The notes beneath the pieces were generated by a model. The model ran no database searches. It was given only the letters and a program-made list of their open reading frames with translations, and was not told the DNA's origin. Shown here in pieces: positions 18,568 through 26,998 of a stretch of 64,000 bases of DNA; position 1 is the stretch's first letter; the number at the start of each line of letters is the position of its first letter. Origin of the DNA: a virus; the IMG/VR virus record IMGVR_UViG_3300020182_000010, positions 1 to 64,000 of that record; one strand, written 5' to 3'. The position numbers were made by a program, and so were the translations under genes.

Positions 18568-20806
18568 ATGAAAATACTAACTCATCATCTATGACTTTAA
18601 TAACTACTTTTCCACCATTCATTAGATTTCCAAATAAAACTTCTTTTGATAAAGGTTTCTTAATATGATCATTAATAACACGCTGTAAAGGTCTTGCTCC
18701 CATATCAGGTATGTACCCACGTTCACGCATCCATGCTTTTGCTCCAAGTGTTAATTCAATTACCACACCTTTTTCGGACAACATATCATTTAATTCATTA
18801 ATTGATTTATCAACAATCATATCAATATGTTCACGTTGTAGAGCAACAAATTCAACCATTGCATCTAGTCTATTTCTAAATTCAGGTGAAAAGAATTTTT
18901 TCACAGCCTGCATGCTTGCATCATTATTGTCATTATTAAATCCAATTGCCAACTTAGACTTTTGTGCAGCACCAAGATTACTAGTCATAATAAGAATAGC
19001 ATTACTAAAATCTGCCACTTTTCCAGTTGAACTTGTTAATCTACCATCATCCATAACTTGTAATAGCAAATTCATAACACTCGGATGTGCTTTTTCAACT
19101 TCATCTAATAAAATAATACAGTTTGGAGTTTCTTCTACATCATTAATAAGTTTGCCACTACCTGCGCCACCTTCAGCATGTCCCACATAACCTGGAGGTG
19201 CACCGATTAATTTAGATACACTATGCTGTTCCATATATTCACTCATATCATACTTACGAAGCGTTACATCTAAGTTGCTTGCAAGTTGGCGACATAGTTC
19301 TGTCTTCCCTGTCCCTGTTGGTCCAACAAATAAGAAACTGCCAATAGGTTTGTTGGTAGGACGCATACCTGACTTTGCAACTAAAATAGATTCTACTAAG
19401 GTACCAACTGCTTTATTTTGACCAAATAGTTTCTGCTTTATATTATGTTCTAAATTAGCATAATTGTTATTTTCTTTTGCATCTATCATATCCAATGGAA
19501 TACGAGTAATTTTTGATACTGCCTGTTCTACTGCCCCTCTGTCAATTTTATTAGTTTTATTATGTAACTTATTTCTAGCACCTGCGACATCAATAATATC
19601 GATAGCACGATCAGGATTATATTTACCATGCATATATCGTTCTGCTAAGTCAACTGCATAATCTAGTGCATCATCATCATATTCATTGCCATGAAATTCT
19701 TCATAATATTTTTTAAGACCCTTAACAATTAACTTGGTATTTTCTTTACTTGGTTGTTCTACTACAACTTTTTGGAATCTACGTTGTAACGCTCTATCCT
19801 TTTCAAAATTTTCTCTATATTCTTCACTAGTAGTGGCACCCATACAAAGTAGTTTGCCACCTGCTAATAATGGTTTTAACAAATTTGCAATATCAATATT
19901 TGAACCACCTGCAGAACCTGCTCCCATAATCATATGAATTTCATCAATGAATAGGATTACATTATCTTTTTCAGATAATTGTTCAAAAACTATTTTAGCA
20001 CGTTCTTCAAATTCTCCGCGATACTTTGTACCCGCAACCATTGCTGTTACATCCAATGAATAGACAATTTTATCTTTAAGCATATCAGGACAGTCATTAT
20101 TGACAATGTTTCTTGCCAGACCTTCAGCAATAGCAGTTTTACCAACACCTGGTTCACCTACAATTATAACATTGTTCTTTTTTCGTCTTGCTAATACTTC
20201 AGTTATTTCAAGAATTTCTTCTGTTCTGCCAATTACCGGATCAATCTTTCCTTCTGCCGCACTTTTATTTAAGTTATCACAAAAGTCTTCAAATTTTATT
20301 TGTCCTTGACTTTCTGGTCCACCCGACATTCCACGTTGTGCACTACGATGTATTGTATTTGTGAATGCATCATAAAAGTCCTTTTCAATAATACTAACTA
20401 CCTTGTCTCTACTTGCACCATGTTTCTTTAAAATATAAGAAGCATGCGAAGATGTTTCACTTAATAGAGATACTATAAGATCCTTAGGAAACATTTGCTT
20501 TCGTCCAGTGAAAATAACCTGTGTTACTGCACGATTAAAAACACGGTCAAGTGCTAAAGTTTGTCTAGGTCCCATATCATCTAGTTTTTCAACAGTAATA
20601 TCATCACGTTGTGCTAGGTTCTCTTCTAGGTCTCGAATGATATTACTATGACTGCAACTCATTTTACTCAATAATTCTAACACATCATTTTCATCCATTA
20701 GAACATACAATAAATGTTCTAAAGTTACATATTCATGTGAGAGTGACGCAGCCTTAATTATTGACTGGTCTAATGCCCAATTAACTCGATTATTATTCTT
20801 GTTCAT
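18560..20806 (-). CDS. clpA: ClpA-type AAA+ unfoldase
   Basis: 748 aa, close to E. coli ClpA (758 aa). Clp_N double repeat at ~1-145; first AAA+ domain with Walker A GEPGVGKT (217-224) and Walker B ILFIDEI; second AAA+ domain with Walker A GPTGTGKT (495-502), Walker B ILLDEVEKAH and pore loop GYVGHAEGG (~539-547). No ClpB middle coiled coil. An IGF tripeptide (621-623) sits where ClpA/ClpX carry the IGL/IGF loop that docks ClpP, so it may engage the host ClpP; no clpP is in this window. Its start overlaps the J-domain gene by 14 bases, a coupled chaperone-protease pair. A complete ClpA is unusual for a phage. Confidence 0.93.
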   Translation of the reverse strand: MNKNNNRVNWALDQSIIKAASLSHEYVTLEHLLYVLMDENDVLELLSKMSCSHSNIIRDLEENLAQRDDITVEKLDDMGPRQTLALDRVFNRAVTQVIFTGRKQMFPKDLIVSLLSETSSHASYILKKHGASRDKVVSIIEKDFYDAFTNTIHRSAQRGMSGGPESQGQIKFEDFCDNLNKSAAEGKIDPVIGRTEEILEITEVLARRKKNNVIIVGEPGVGKTAIAEGLARNIVNNDCPDMLKDKIVYSLDVTAMVAGTKYRGEFEERAKIVFEQLSEKDNVILFIDEIHMIMGAGSAGGSNIDIANLLKPLLAGGKLLCMGATTSEEYRENFEKDRALQRRFQKVVVEQPSKENTKLIVKGLKKYYEEFHGNEYDDDALDYAVDLAERYMHGKYNPDRAIDIIDVAGARNKLHNKTNKIDRGAVEQAVSKITRIPLDMIDAKENNNYANLEHNIKQKLFGQNKAVGTLVESILVAKSGMRPTNKPIGSFLFVGPTGTGKTELCRQLASNLDVTLRKYDMSEYMEQHSVSKLIGAPPGYVGHAEGGAGSGKLINDVEETPNCIILLDEVEKAHPSVMNLLLQVMDDGRLTSSTGKVADFSNAILIMTSNLGAAQKSKLAIGFNNDNNDASMQAVKKFFSPEFRNRLDAMVEFVALQREHIDMIVDKSINELNDMLSEKGVVIELTLGAKAWMRERGYIPDMGARPLQRVINDHIKKPLSKEVLFGNLMNGGKVVIKVIDDELVFSYG

Positions 20807-21176
20807 TATATTCCTTAAATTTAATTCTCAGTATAGTATTTGGTAATATTTCTTTAATAATTACAGTGTCATTAAATTGTGTATTATCTGGGACAAATAC
20901 ATCAAATGTTATAATATCATCATATATAAATGATGATGTTTCCCCTTGACAATATTTTAACTCCAATGCATTTAATTTAACTGTCATATTTACGGTTAGC
21001 GATCTGTTCTCTACATATTTATTTTTTACCTTTATATACGCAAGACGAACTATATCAAACTCTTCTACTGACCCACCATGGTCTGGGTGTGCCTTGAGTA
21101 AGCATTTTCTATATGCTTGACGTATTGCTTTTTCACTAGAGTATTTATTGATTCCTAAAAGTTCATATGGTGTCAT
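20793..21176 (-). CDS. J-domain (DnaJ-like) protein
   Basis: 127 aa. Residues 1-~55 are a J domain: YELLGINKYSSEKAIRQAYR, then the HPD motif in KAHPDHGG, which stimulates Hsp70 ATPase. The remaining ~70 residues (FDVFVPDNTQFNDTVIIKE, LRIKFKEYN) resemble one half of the DnaJ C-terminal substrate-binding domain; the G/F and zinc regions are absent. Overlaps the clpA-like gene downstream by 14 bases and the spanin-type lipoprotein upstream by 4 (ATGA). Inference: it recruits host DnaK to feed substrates to the phage unfoldase or to fold virion proteins. Confidence 0.88.
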   Translation of the reverse strand: MTPYELLGINKYSSEKAIRQAYRKCLLKAHPDHGGSVEEFDIVRLAYIKVKNKYVENRSLTVNMTVKLNALELKYCQGETSSFIYDDIITFDVFVPDNTQFNDTVIIKEILPNTILRIKFKEYNEQE

Positions 21177-21580
21177 TGATTTTCAGGAAAAACATTTGAA
21201 ATATCTGTTTCATCGCCATTTGAATAATAATCCTCATATGCAACGATGATTGCATTTTGTTCACTAAGTTTTTTAAGAATTTTTGCCATGTCTAATGCAA
21301 GTGCTTCATATCCAGAATTGTTTAATGCATATACGACAACAGGTTTTCCACTTGCTTTGATTTTATCAAATTCTTCTTCCGAATTTTCTGGAGTAATAAT
21401 TATCCAATCGATCTTCGAAAGTGTTAGTGCATCAGATTCTGGTAAGATTAGATTTGGCCTGGTAATAGGTTGTGAACTATATTCTAATTCTCTTGGTGTT
21501 CTACTACAAGCACTAAGGCTTATAGTTAGGGTTAGCAATATCAGAACACTCATTGTTGATTTGTGAAGGTTTTGTAGCAT
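21173..21580 (-). CDS. outer-membrane lipoprotein, candidate o-spanin (Rz1-like)
   Basis: 135 aa from the preferred ATG (21578-21580, preceded by AGAGGA; an ATG nine bases earlier lacks a site). Signal peptide SVLILLTLTISLSAC ends with a lipobox, lipidated Cys at about 25. The start lies out of frame inside the end of the membrane-anchored coiled-coil gene 21513-21977, overlapping 68 bases, as in Rz/Rz1 pairs. At 110 residues the mature part is long for an o-spanin and carries a small globular region (GKPVVVYALNNSGYEALALD), so an extra function is possible. Confidence 0.65.
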   Translation of the reverse strand: MLQNLHKSTMSVLILLTLTISLSACSRTPRELEYSSQPITRPNLILPESDALTLSKIDWIIITPENSEEEFDKIKASGKPVVVYALNNSGYEALALDMAKILKKLSEQNAIIVAYEDYYSNGDETDISNVFPENQ

Positions 21581-21977
21581 TGATTTCATCCTCTGTTAGT
21601 GGTGATCCACCTACTATCTCTAAACATCTTAACATATTATCACTTGCTTTGTCAATTATTTTTTGAACATCTTTTGGTCTACTTGCTGCTAGAAAATCCA
21701 ATTCGTGCTTTGCTAATTTGTTTTCTAAATTACGTACACGTTTGTCTGCGGCTTTGAATTTTGAATTCGCACGATCAAATTCTATTCTAACACGCTTTAA
21801 ATCTTCCTGCGTTTTATCCAATGCTGCCTGTGTTGCTTTTTGTGCCATTTCAGATTTAGCAGCATTCTCTGCATATATTCTTATTTGATTTTGTGTATAA
21901 GTGTAGTATTGCCATAGTGCAAAGCCTGCTGCTGTAATTACAGCCACAATAATTAGATATTTTTTTATCTTGAACAT
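21513..21977 (-). CDS. inner-membrane coiled-coil protein, candidate i-spanin (Rz-like)
   Basis: 154 aa with one N-terminal transmembrane segment (residues ~7-24, YLIIVAVITAAGFALW), then a long heptad-rich coiled coil (~35-95) and a Cys-containing C-terminus (MLRCLEIVGGSPLTEDE, NNECSD). This N-in/C-out coiled-coil layout with an overlapping lipoprotein gene is the hallmark of i-spanins, which fuse inner and outer membranes at the last step of Gram-negative lysis. Four bases before its start the 157-aa membrane protein ends. Likely late expressed. Confidence 0.75.
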   Translation of the reverse strand: MFKIKKYLIIVAVITAAGFALWQYYTYTQNQIRIYAENAAKSEMAQKATQAALDKTQEDLKRVRIEFDRANSKFKAADKRVRNLENKLAKHELDFLAASRPKDVQKIIDKASDNMLRCLEIVGGSPLTEDEINATKPSQINNECSDIANPNYKP

Positions 21978-21980
21978 TAT

Positions 21981-22454
21981 TTATTCCTTGATATTAAACT
22001 CTAAATTTTCATGATCCGGATAACTTACAATTACTGGTCCTTCTGGACAATTATAATTAATACGTGCCAATAATGTTGCAGTGCCTGGGCTGATCATACT
22101 TCTATGATCACCATCAATAGTAAATGTGAATCCAAACTTATCAATCTTATCGCTGGCTGGTCCTGAGAATGTGGTCATACCTGGTGTTGCACCATGGACC
22201 ATAAACTTGTTATCTTTGATTTCAAGTGTAAATCCTTCAACACTACAATCGTCTCTGTGTTTTTCTCTTGCTACAATCACATCAAAGATTCCATCTACCG
22301 GCCCATCACTAATTTCAAAATATTCTGGTGCCCAGGTTAAAATATCTTTGTTTTCTAGTTTATCCCATAAAGTATATCCACCACCTAACATTGCCAGCGA
22401 TGCTGTTACTGCACCTATACCTTTGGTTATATTTTCTATATCAAAAATAATCAT
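21981..22454 (-). CDS. membrane-anchored conserved phage protein (157 aa)
   Basis: 157 aa with a single N-terminal hydrophobic helix (GIGAVTASLAMLGGGYTLW, ~12-30) and a periplasm-type beta-rich domain (PEYFEISDGPVDGIFDVIVA, DDCSVEGFTLEI). The upstream gene's TAA touches its ATG (TAAATG). Placed directly before the spanin pair, it may be part of the lysis or superinfection-exclusion cassette, but no family name is recognised. Confidence 0.7.
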   Translation of the reverse strand: MIIFDIENITKGIGAVTASLAMLGGGYTLWDKLENKDILTWAPEYFEISDGPVDGIFDVIVAREKHRDDCSVEGFTLEIKDNKFMVHGATPGMTTFSGPASDKIDKFGFTFTIDGDHRSMISPGTATLLARINYNCPEGPVIVSYPDHENLEFNIKE

Positions 22455-22865
22455 TTACTTGGTGTCTTTTAGCCATGTTTTAACTTTGTCAGATTCAATG
22501 CTCAGTGATGGTCCATTATAAAAATCAATAGTCCATTCTTCGATATCTACCAAGCCAGTTATATCTTCTAGAATTTCAAATACTTTTCGCATTAAATCTT
22601 CATTTTTAATTTCTACAAATACTAGATACATTCCATTTTCATCAGCAGTTGGTGAAACCTCGGTATCAAGTATTTCATTTACTCCACGTTCTATAAAACG
22701 TGCTAAATCATCTGCAGGTTTTTCATCATTAACATAAAATGTAATAACTGTTACATCATCTGTTGTACCAACCTTAGGCTCAAAGTCTGCTATTGTAACC
22801 TGAGACTTTACTAGCGATTTTAGTTCATTATATTTAACGCCTTCGTTTATTTGTTTATATTTCAT
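22455..22865 (-). CDS. conserved hypothetical protein (136 aa)
   Basis: 136 aa, acidic, soluble. N-terminus MKYKQINEGVKYNELKSLVK and a ferredoxin-like pattern (DVTVITFYVNDEKPADDLAR, LVFVEIKNEDLMRKVFEILE). No catalytic motif seen. It is two bases downstream of the 170-aa gene and shares its late promoter (23405-23412), implying a virion or assembly role; this is positional inference. Confidence 0.7.
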   Translation of the reverse strand: MKYKQINEGVKYNELKSLVKSQVTIADFEPKVGTTDDVTVITFYVNDEKPADDLARFIERGVNEILDTEVSPTADENGMYLVFVEIKNEDLMRKVFEILEDITGLVDIEEWTIDFYNGPSLSIESDKVKTWLKDTK

Positions 22866-22867
22866 AA

Positions 22868-23380
22868 TTAAATCTCCTGAGCGTTGATGTTTGTATTATC
22901 ATCTAATCCAGATGTATATGCATCATTTAAATCTGTTACGTCAATATCTTCGCCGCCTACCTTAATTTTTTCGTCACTGAAATCATCAAGAAATTTTCTT
23001 GGCATCCAAATATCAACTGCCCAAATTGTATCACTTTTTAATTTAGGAAGTCCATCTTTGTCAAGATCATTTGGTGACCTGGGAATAATAGGAGTTTTTA
23101 ATATACCTTTAGTAAATTTTATTTCACAACCAATTTTTTCTAAACGTAGGCCGGCCTTAGGATCAGGCATGCCTTTATATGGATACATTAATTTCACATG
23201 CAGCCAATAGCGTGACAAATCTGGGCCTTCAACAATTTCGCCTAGATCCCAATTTTTATATGCGTACATACCAGTATCTTCTAGAATCTTTTCGAACTCT
23301 AGAAGAATATCTAATAGTGTGTTATTTTTATTAACATCACGTAGGTTATCTAATATATCATCTTGGTTTAATTCAGACAT
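22868..23380 (-). CDS. conserved hypothetical protein (170 aa)
   Basis: 170 aa, acidic, with a central segment VKLMYPYKGMPDPKAGLRLE and IWAVDIWMPRKFLDD; no signal or membrane region. First gene of the minus-strand late operon running through the spanins, J-protein and ClpA; the late motif GATAAATA is 25 bases upstream. Function not recognised. Confidence 0.7.
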   Translation of the reverse strand: MSELNQDDILDNLRDVNKNNTLLDILLEFEKILEDTGMYAYKNWDLGEIVEGPDLSRYWLHVKLMYPYKGMPDPKAGLRLEKIGCEIKFTKGILKTPIIPRSPNDLDKDGLPKLKSDTIWAVDIWMPRKFLDDFSDEKIKVGGEDIDVTDLNDAYTSGLDDNTNINAQEI

Positions 23381-23404
23381 TTGTAAAACTCCATTTGTTA
23401 ATAG

Positions 23405-23412
23405 TATTTATC
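23405..23412 (-). promoter_or_regulatory. late promoter motif GATAAATA
   Basis: GATAAATA on the minus strand, 25 bases before the 170-aa gene. TTGACA also occurs 17 bases upstream of TAAATA here (23412-23436), so a host-type promoter could overlap it; dual early/late use is possible. Confidence 0.6.
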
Positions 23413-23539
23413 ACATAAAAACTTTTTTGTCAATATACAATCGTAACGCACTATTCAAAAAGATTATTGATAAGTATTATTATGGGAGCAATAATTATCT
23501 CATACCTTGAAATAACCTTTCACAAGGAGGAATCCAAAT

Positions 23540-24295
23540 ATGGCACGAAAGAAACGTGTTGAAAGTAAACCAAATAAAACTAGCCGTGACACTTATCATC
23601 CCGATGGCCAGCGTAGCGGTATCATACCATTAAGAAAAAAATCAATCCCCACAATTTTACCACGTAATATAGCACAAGAAGATTATCTATATCAACTGGC
23701 AGATCCAAAAAATAATATATGTTTTGCGATTGGTCCAGCAGGTACAGGTAAAACTTTATTGTGTACACTTATGGGCGTAAAAGCGTTTATGGAAAGAGAG
23801 GTGAAAAAAATTGTTATTACTCGTCCTGCAGTATCAGTGGACGAACAACATGGTTTCTTGCCAGGTGATCTAAATGAAAAAATGGCACCCTGGACAAGAC
23901 CTATATTTGATATATTCGAAAAGCATTTTTCGGTGGCTGAAATTGAATCGATGTTGGCAGAGAACATCATAGAAATCGCACCACTTGCATATATGCGTGG
24001 ACGAACGTTTGAGGACGCTTGGATCATTGCAGATGAAATGCAGAACGCTACAAAGTCACAAATGAAAATGCTATTGACCCGCATCGGTAACAACACTAAG
24101 ATGATTGTTACTGGGGACTTAAAACAACATGATCGAGGTTTTTCAGAGAACGGTCTTTCGGATTTTATGGAACTTACTAGACGTTATGAACTTGCAAATA
24201 TGAATCATATTGCTATCTCACGTTTTGATATGATGGATGTAGAAAGACATCCAGCAGTCGTAGAAGTTCTTAAAATCTACGGAGAGGATGACTAA
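23540..24295 (+). CDS. phoH: PhoH-like P-loop ATPase
   Basis: 251 aa, one of only two plus-strand genes. PhoH fold: Walker A GPAGTGKT (~residues 67-74), Walker B WIIADEMQNAT, and the conserved VTRPAVSVDEQHGFLPGDL-type loop (here ITRPAVSVDEQHGFLPGD). Preceded by an AAGGAGG ribosome site. The basic ~50-residue N-terminus is an extension. PhoH is widespread in marine phages; its biochemical role (possibly RNA-linked ATPase) is unsettled. Ends at a hairpin terminator shared with the convergent lipoprotein gene. Confidence 0.93.
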   Translation: MARKKRVESKPNKTSRDTYHPDGQRSGIIPLRKKSIPTILPRNIAQEDYLYQLADPKNNICFAIGPAGTGKTLLCTLMGVKAFMEREVKKIVITRPAVSVDEQHGFLPGDLNEKMAPWTRPIFDIFEKHFSVAEIESMLAENIIEIAPLAYMRGRTFEDAWIIADEMQNATKSQMKMLLTRIGNNTKMIVTGDLKQHDRGFSENGLSDFMELTRRYELANMNHIAISRFDMMDVERHPAVVEVLKIYGEDD

Positions 24296-24302
24296 CTACA
24301 TT

Positions 24303-24326
24303 AAGGGAAGCAGAAATGCTTCCCTT
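24303..24326. terminator. bidirectional hairpin terminator
   Basis: AAGGGAAGC-AGAAAT-GCTTCCCTT, a perfect 9-bp stem flanked by T-rich sequence on the plus side and A-rich on the other, between the convergent phoH and FG-GAP lipoprotein genes. Confidence 0.8.
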
Positions 24327-24334
24327 TTACTTTT

Positions 24335-25759
24335 TTATTTCTTTTTTAATTTTTTTCGTAGTTCTTCCACAGTGAGTACCTTAACCTCTCTGCCACTATA
24401 TACTTTAGCATTTTTATCTTTTCCATAAAATACGAATTTAGATGAAGGAACATATGTAATTGGATTTTGTTGATCCTCTTGCGGCAAATATTTGAAATTC
24501 ATATTCCCGTTATTTTGGATCATGGCCCCATTAACTTTATGTCTAAACCTACCAGTTTGAGAACCATTCGATGTAAATGTAATATCCTTATCTCCGTCAC
24601 CATCTACATCGTTAAAACGAATTCGATTAAAGTGATAGTTCCATTCGTTTCCTTCGTGTACCGGTTTAAATGTCTTGGGCGCTTTGATAATTTTAATTAG
24701 ATTAGATTTGAACTTACCATTGCCTTTATTTTCTAAAATATCTACCGCAACACCTACATATAAGTGTCCCGCTCTCGACAAAACAATATCCAAGTCTCCG
24801 TCAGAGTCTAAATCCCACATTGAAACTTCGGGAACTGTTCCCCATTTTTTTGTGCCGTCCTGTGGTAAACGATTGGTTCTTCCGAACTTACCATATCCAT
24901 TATTGTACATAATTCCAGTTGGAGTTGAGTAACCAAATTCATGACCTGAATGTACAATATCTAAATCGCCATCGCCATCCATATCTCCCAGTTCAATGAC
25001 ATATGCATGTACATTTCCACACCCTTTAACTGTCATAAACCCTTTGCCATTATTCATCCAACAAGATAATCTTGCTCCTCCATTCTTATCCTGCTGTGTC
25101 ATAACTACATCTAGATCACCATCATTATCGATATCACCAAACGAACCGCCGTGATTATATACTGCATAGTTTGGTTTGCTTAGATGTGTTGCCGAACTTT
25201 CATACCATTTACCATCTGAATTACTTAGGAAATAACTATCTCTGTACCCGTGATATGTTCCCATGCCAGTATCAGCAACCCAGTAGTCTAATATACCATC
25301 GTTATTAAAGTCAGCAACAAGTTCTTTAGATACTATCTGTTGGCCTGGCTTACTGCGGTTGTCTACAAAAAGCATCGAACGGTCTTTGAATTTACCATCT
25401 TTGGATCCAAATAGTACACTTGGACCAAACCCTTCACCTTCGCAACGGTCGCCACTGCATAGCCCACCAACCCCATCACCCGTCTTATTTAAATTGGTAG
25501 GATTCATAGACCCATTATACAACACATCAAGAATACCATCATTATTAAAATCTTGATATACATAAGATGGTGTCCACCAATATCGTGTTTTTATTCTACC
25601 TGGATTGGTATTTGGAAAGACATTGTAATCCACATTGTTTTTGATATGAATACCCGCAATAGCATCAGACACATCGGATGTAGAACTGTTACCACTAGTA
25701 GTACAACCAATTAATGCCACAACAGATGACATAAGGAGTAATTTTATAGAAGTAGTCAT
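24335..25759 (-). CDS. FG-GAP/VCBS repeat lipoprotein
   Basis: 474 aa from ATG 25757-25759 (ribosome site AAAGGATAT); longer frames upstream lack a site. A signal peptide ends in lipobox LIGC (Cys19), so it should be a lipoprotein. At least six calcium-loop repeats follow: DFNNDGILDV, DFNNDGILDYWV, DIDNDGDLDVVM, DMDGDGDLDIVHSG, DLDSDGDLDIVLS and DVDGDGDKDITF, the core of FG-GAP/VCBS beta-propeller blades. It lies downstream of the HAD gene and its early-type promoter. Likely exported and anchored to a membrane of the infected cell; host-surface modification or superinfection exclusion are guesses. Rare as a phage gene and could be of host origin. Confidence 0.85.
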   Translation of the reverse strand: MTTSIKLLLMSSVVALIGCTTSGNSSTSDVSDAIAGIHIKNNVDYNVFPNTNPGRIKTRYWWTPSYVYQDFNNDGILDVLYNGSMNPTNLNKTGDGVGGLCSGDRCEGEGFGPSVLFGSKDGKFKDRSMLFVDNRSKPGQQIVSKELVADFNNDGILDYWVADTGMGTYHGYRDSYFLSNSDGKWYESSATHLSKPNYAVYNHGGSFGDIDNDGDLDVVMTQQDKNGGARLSCWMNNGKGFMTVKGCGNVHAYVIELGDMDGDGDLDIVHSGHEFGYSTPTGIMYNNGYGKFGRTNRLPQDGTKKWGTVPEVSMWDLDSDGDLDIVLSRAGHLYVGVAVDILENKGNGKFKSNLIKIIKAPKTFKPVHEGNEWNYHFNRIRFNDVDGDGDKDITFTSNGSQTGRFRHKVNGAMIQNNGNMNFKYLPQEDQQNPITYVPSSKFVFYGKDKNAKVYSGREVKVLTVEELRKKLKKK

Positions 25760-25779
25760 GATATTATATCCTTTTACTT

Positions 25780-26367
25780 TTACCCGATGATGTAATCTGC
25801 GATTGCATTCCAATCATCTAACTTCTTAATTGCTGGGTTATCACAATCTTCGTTGTGTCCATGTTTGATTAGTACACTGGTAAGACCAAACTGCAACCCA
25901 CACTCAGCATTCTCAGTTTTATCTTCTAACCAGAATTTTGCGGCAGGATACTTAGCCGTATATTCTGCAAGTGCGTCATCTTTGTCTGCCCCAGTATCAA
26001 GGCAAATAACTTCTTTACACACATTCATGCCGAACACGTTCTTCAAGTTTGAAATACGAAGCAACCGAGCCTTTTCATCAAGTGACAATGAAGTGATAAC
26101 AACGAACTGATATCCAGCTTCTACTAATTTAGCAACACCACTCCGGGCATCACGAAACGCTGGAAGAAATCCCATCCATGCACTCTCGTTAAACTCCTTG
26201 ACTAATCGCTTACCATCAGCCTTTTCAATGCCGTATGTAATGCTCATGTCATATACGTTTTCTACTTTTTTCGAATAACCTTTCTGAATCATCCACTCGG
26301 AGAACATACCCTCCCAGTTAAGCATAACACCATCACAGTCAGTAAAGATAATTTTTTCGTTTGTCAT
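25780..26367 (-). CDS. HAD-superfamily phosphatase (5'-nucleotidase-like)
   Basis: 195 aa. HAD motif I is DCDGVMLNW (D10xD12), motif II about VITS, and motif III/IV LEDKTENAE. The small cap and length resemble NT5C-type 5'(3')-deoxyribonucleotidases and YqfW-like HADs of phages, so nucleotide dephosphorylation is the best guess. Its own sigma70-type promoter (26395-26424) is just upstream; the lipoprotein gene follows 20 bases downstream. Confidence 0.82.
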   Translation of the reverse strand: MTNEKIIFTDCDGVMLNWEGMFSEWMIQKGYSKKVENVYDMSITYGIEKADGKRLVKEFNESAWMGFLPAFRDARSGVAKLVEAGYQFVVITSLSLDEKARLLRISNLKNVFGMNVCKEVICLDTGADKDDALAEYTAKYPAAKFWLEDKTENAECGLQFGLTSVLIKHGHNEDCDNPAIKKLDDWNAIADYIIG

Positions 26368-26394
26368 ATTGATACTTTCTTCTTATTACCATTA

Positions 26395-26424
26395 CTTTAT
26401 ATAGTGATTCGTCCAGAATGTCAA
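26395..26424 (-). promoter_or_regulatory. sigma70-type early promoter
   Basis: Minus strand: TTGACA, 17-base spacer ending GACGAATCACTA, then TATAAAG. One of about ten copies with a conserved spacer; drives the HAD gene. Confidence 0.82.
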
Positions 26425-26427
26425 GTG

Positions 26428-26613
26428 CTAATTTTGTTTTTTATGTCTACGAACACGTTCACGCCATACAACATAACTACGTTTTTTAAGATTATATTTC
26501 ATTATTTTCATAACATCATCTTCGGTTAAATCATACTGAGATTTAATATCAGCCCATGTTGTTTTATCACACCAGGCACTCGCAATAAGTTCAGATAAAT
26601 TATATTCAGTCAT
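26428..26613 (-). CDS. DUF2805 / TIGR03643-like protein
   Basis: 61 aa: SELIASAWCDKTTWADIKSQ, DDVMKIMKYNLKKRSYVVW and a basic tail RERVRRHKKQN match the small DUF2805 (TIGR03643) helical family of bacteria, a possible helix-turn-helix nucleic-acid binder. Family function is unknown. It lies immediately upstream of the HAD-gene promoter and downstream of the tRNA cluster. Confidence 0.75.
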   Translation of the reverse strand: MTEYNLSELIASAWCDKTTWADIKSQYDLTEDDVMKIMKYNLKKRSYVVWRERVRRHKKQN

Positions 26614-26819
26614 ATGATTATTACCGTAAATTTGTACGGACGCATCTTTATACCATCAGCCCACCAACTAGTAAATTGTTGTAGTCCGGCCATCAACACT
26701 AACACACTCCGCTGTGCGACAATACTCTGCATCGACATTTTTTGTATGAGAACAACCTCACTTCATTCATATGGGACCTTGTAACCCATACTAGCAAGTA
26801 GTAACTCTTGCGTGGCTTT
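26614..26819. other. 206-base gap with no confident gene
   Basis: Between the DUF2805 gene and tRNA-Ser. A 42-codon minus-strand frame beginning MSMQSIVAQRS overlaps the DUF2805 ATG (ATGA) but has no clear ribosome site and an unremarkable sequence, so it is not called. No tRNA signature or strong promoter seen. Confidence 0.5.
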
Positions 26820-26907
26820 TGGCAGACAGGGTGGGATTCGAACCCACGGAACCTCTCGGTTCGCCGGATTAGTAATCCGGTGCTTTCGGCCACTCAGCCA
26901 CCTGTCC
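26820..26907 (-). tRNA. tRNA-Ser, anticodon ACT (unusual)
   Basis: 88 nt including encoded CCA. Acceptor GGACAGG/CCTGTCT, long variable arm, T loop GTTCGAA, anticodon stem CCGGA/TCCGG with loop TTACTAA, giving anticodon ACT (codon AGU). The usual serine isoacceptor for AGY has GCT; A34 here is uncommon and worth checking. Confidence 0.9.
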
Positions 26908-26914
26908 ACATTCT

Positions 26915-26991
26915 TGGTCGGAGTATAAGGATTCGAACCTTAGACCTCTGCGTCCCAAACGCAGCGCACTACCAGACTGTGCTATACTCCG
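26915..26991 (-). tRNA. tRNA-Pro (TGG)
   Basis: 77 nt with CCA. Acceptor CGGAGTA/TACTCCG, anticodon loop TTTGGGA in stem CTGCG/CGCAG, T arm GTTCGAATC. Reads CCA. Sits 7 bases from tRNA-Ser. Confidence 0.95.
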
Positions 26992-26998
26992 AATTTAA

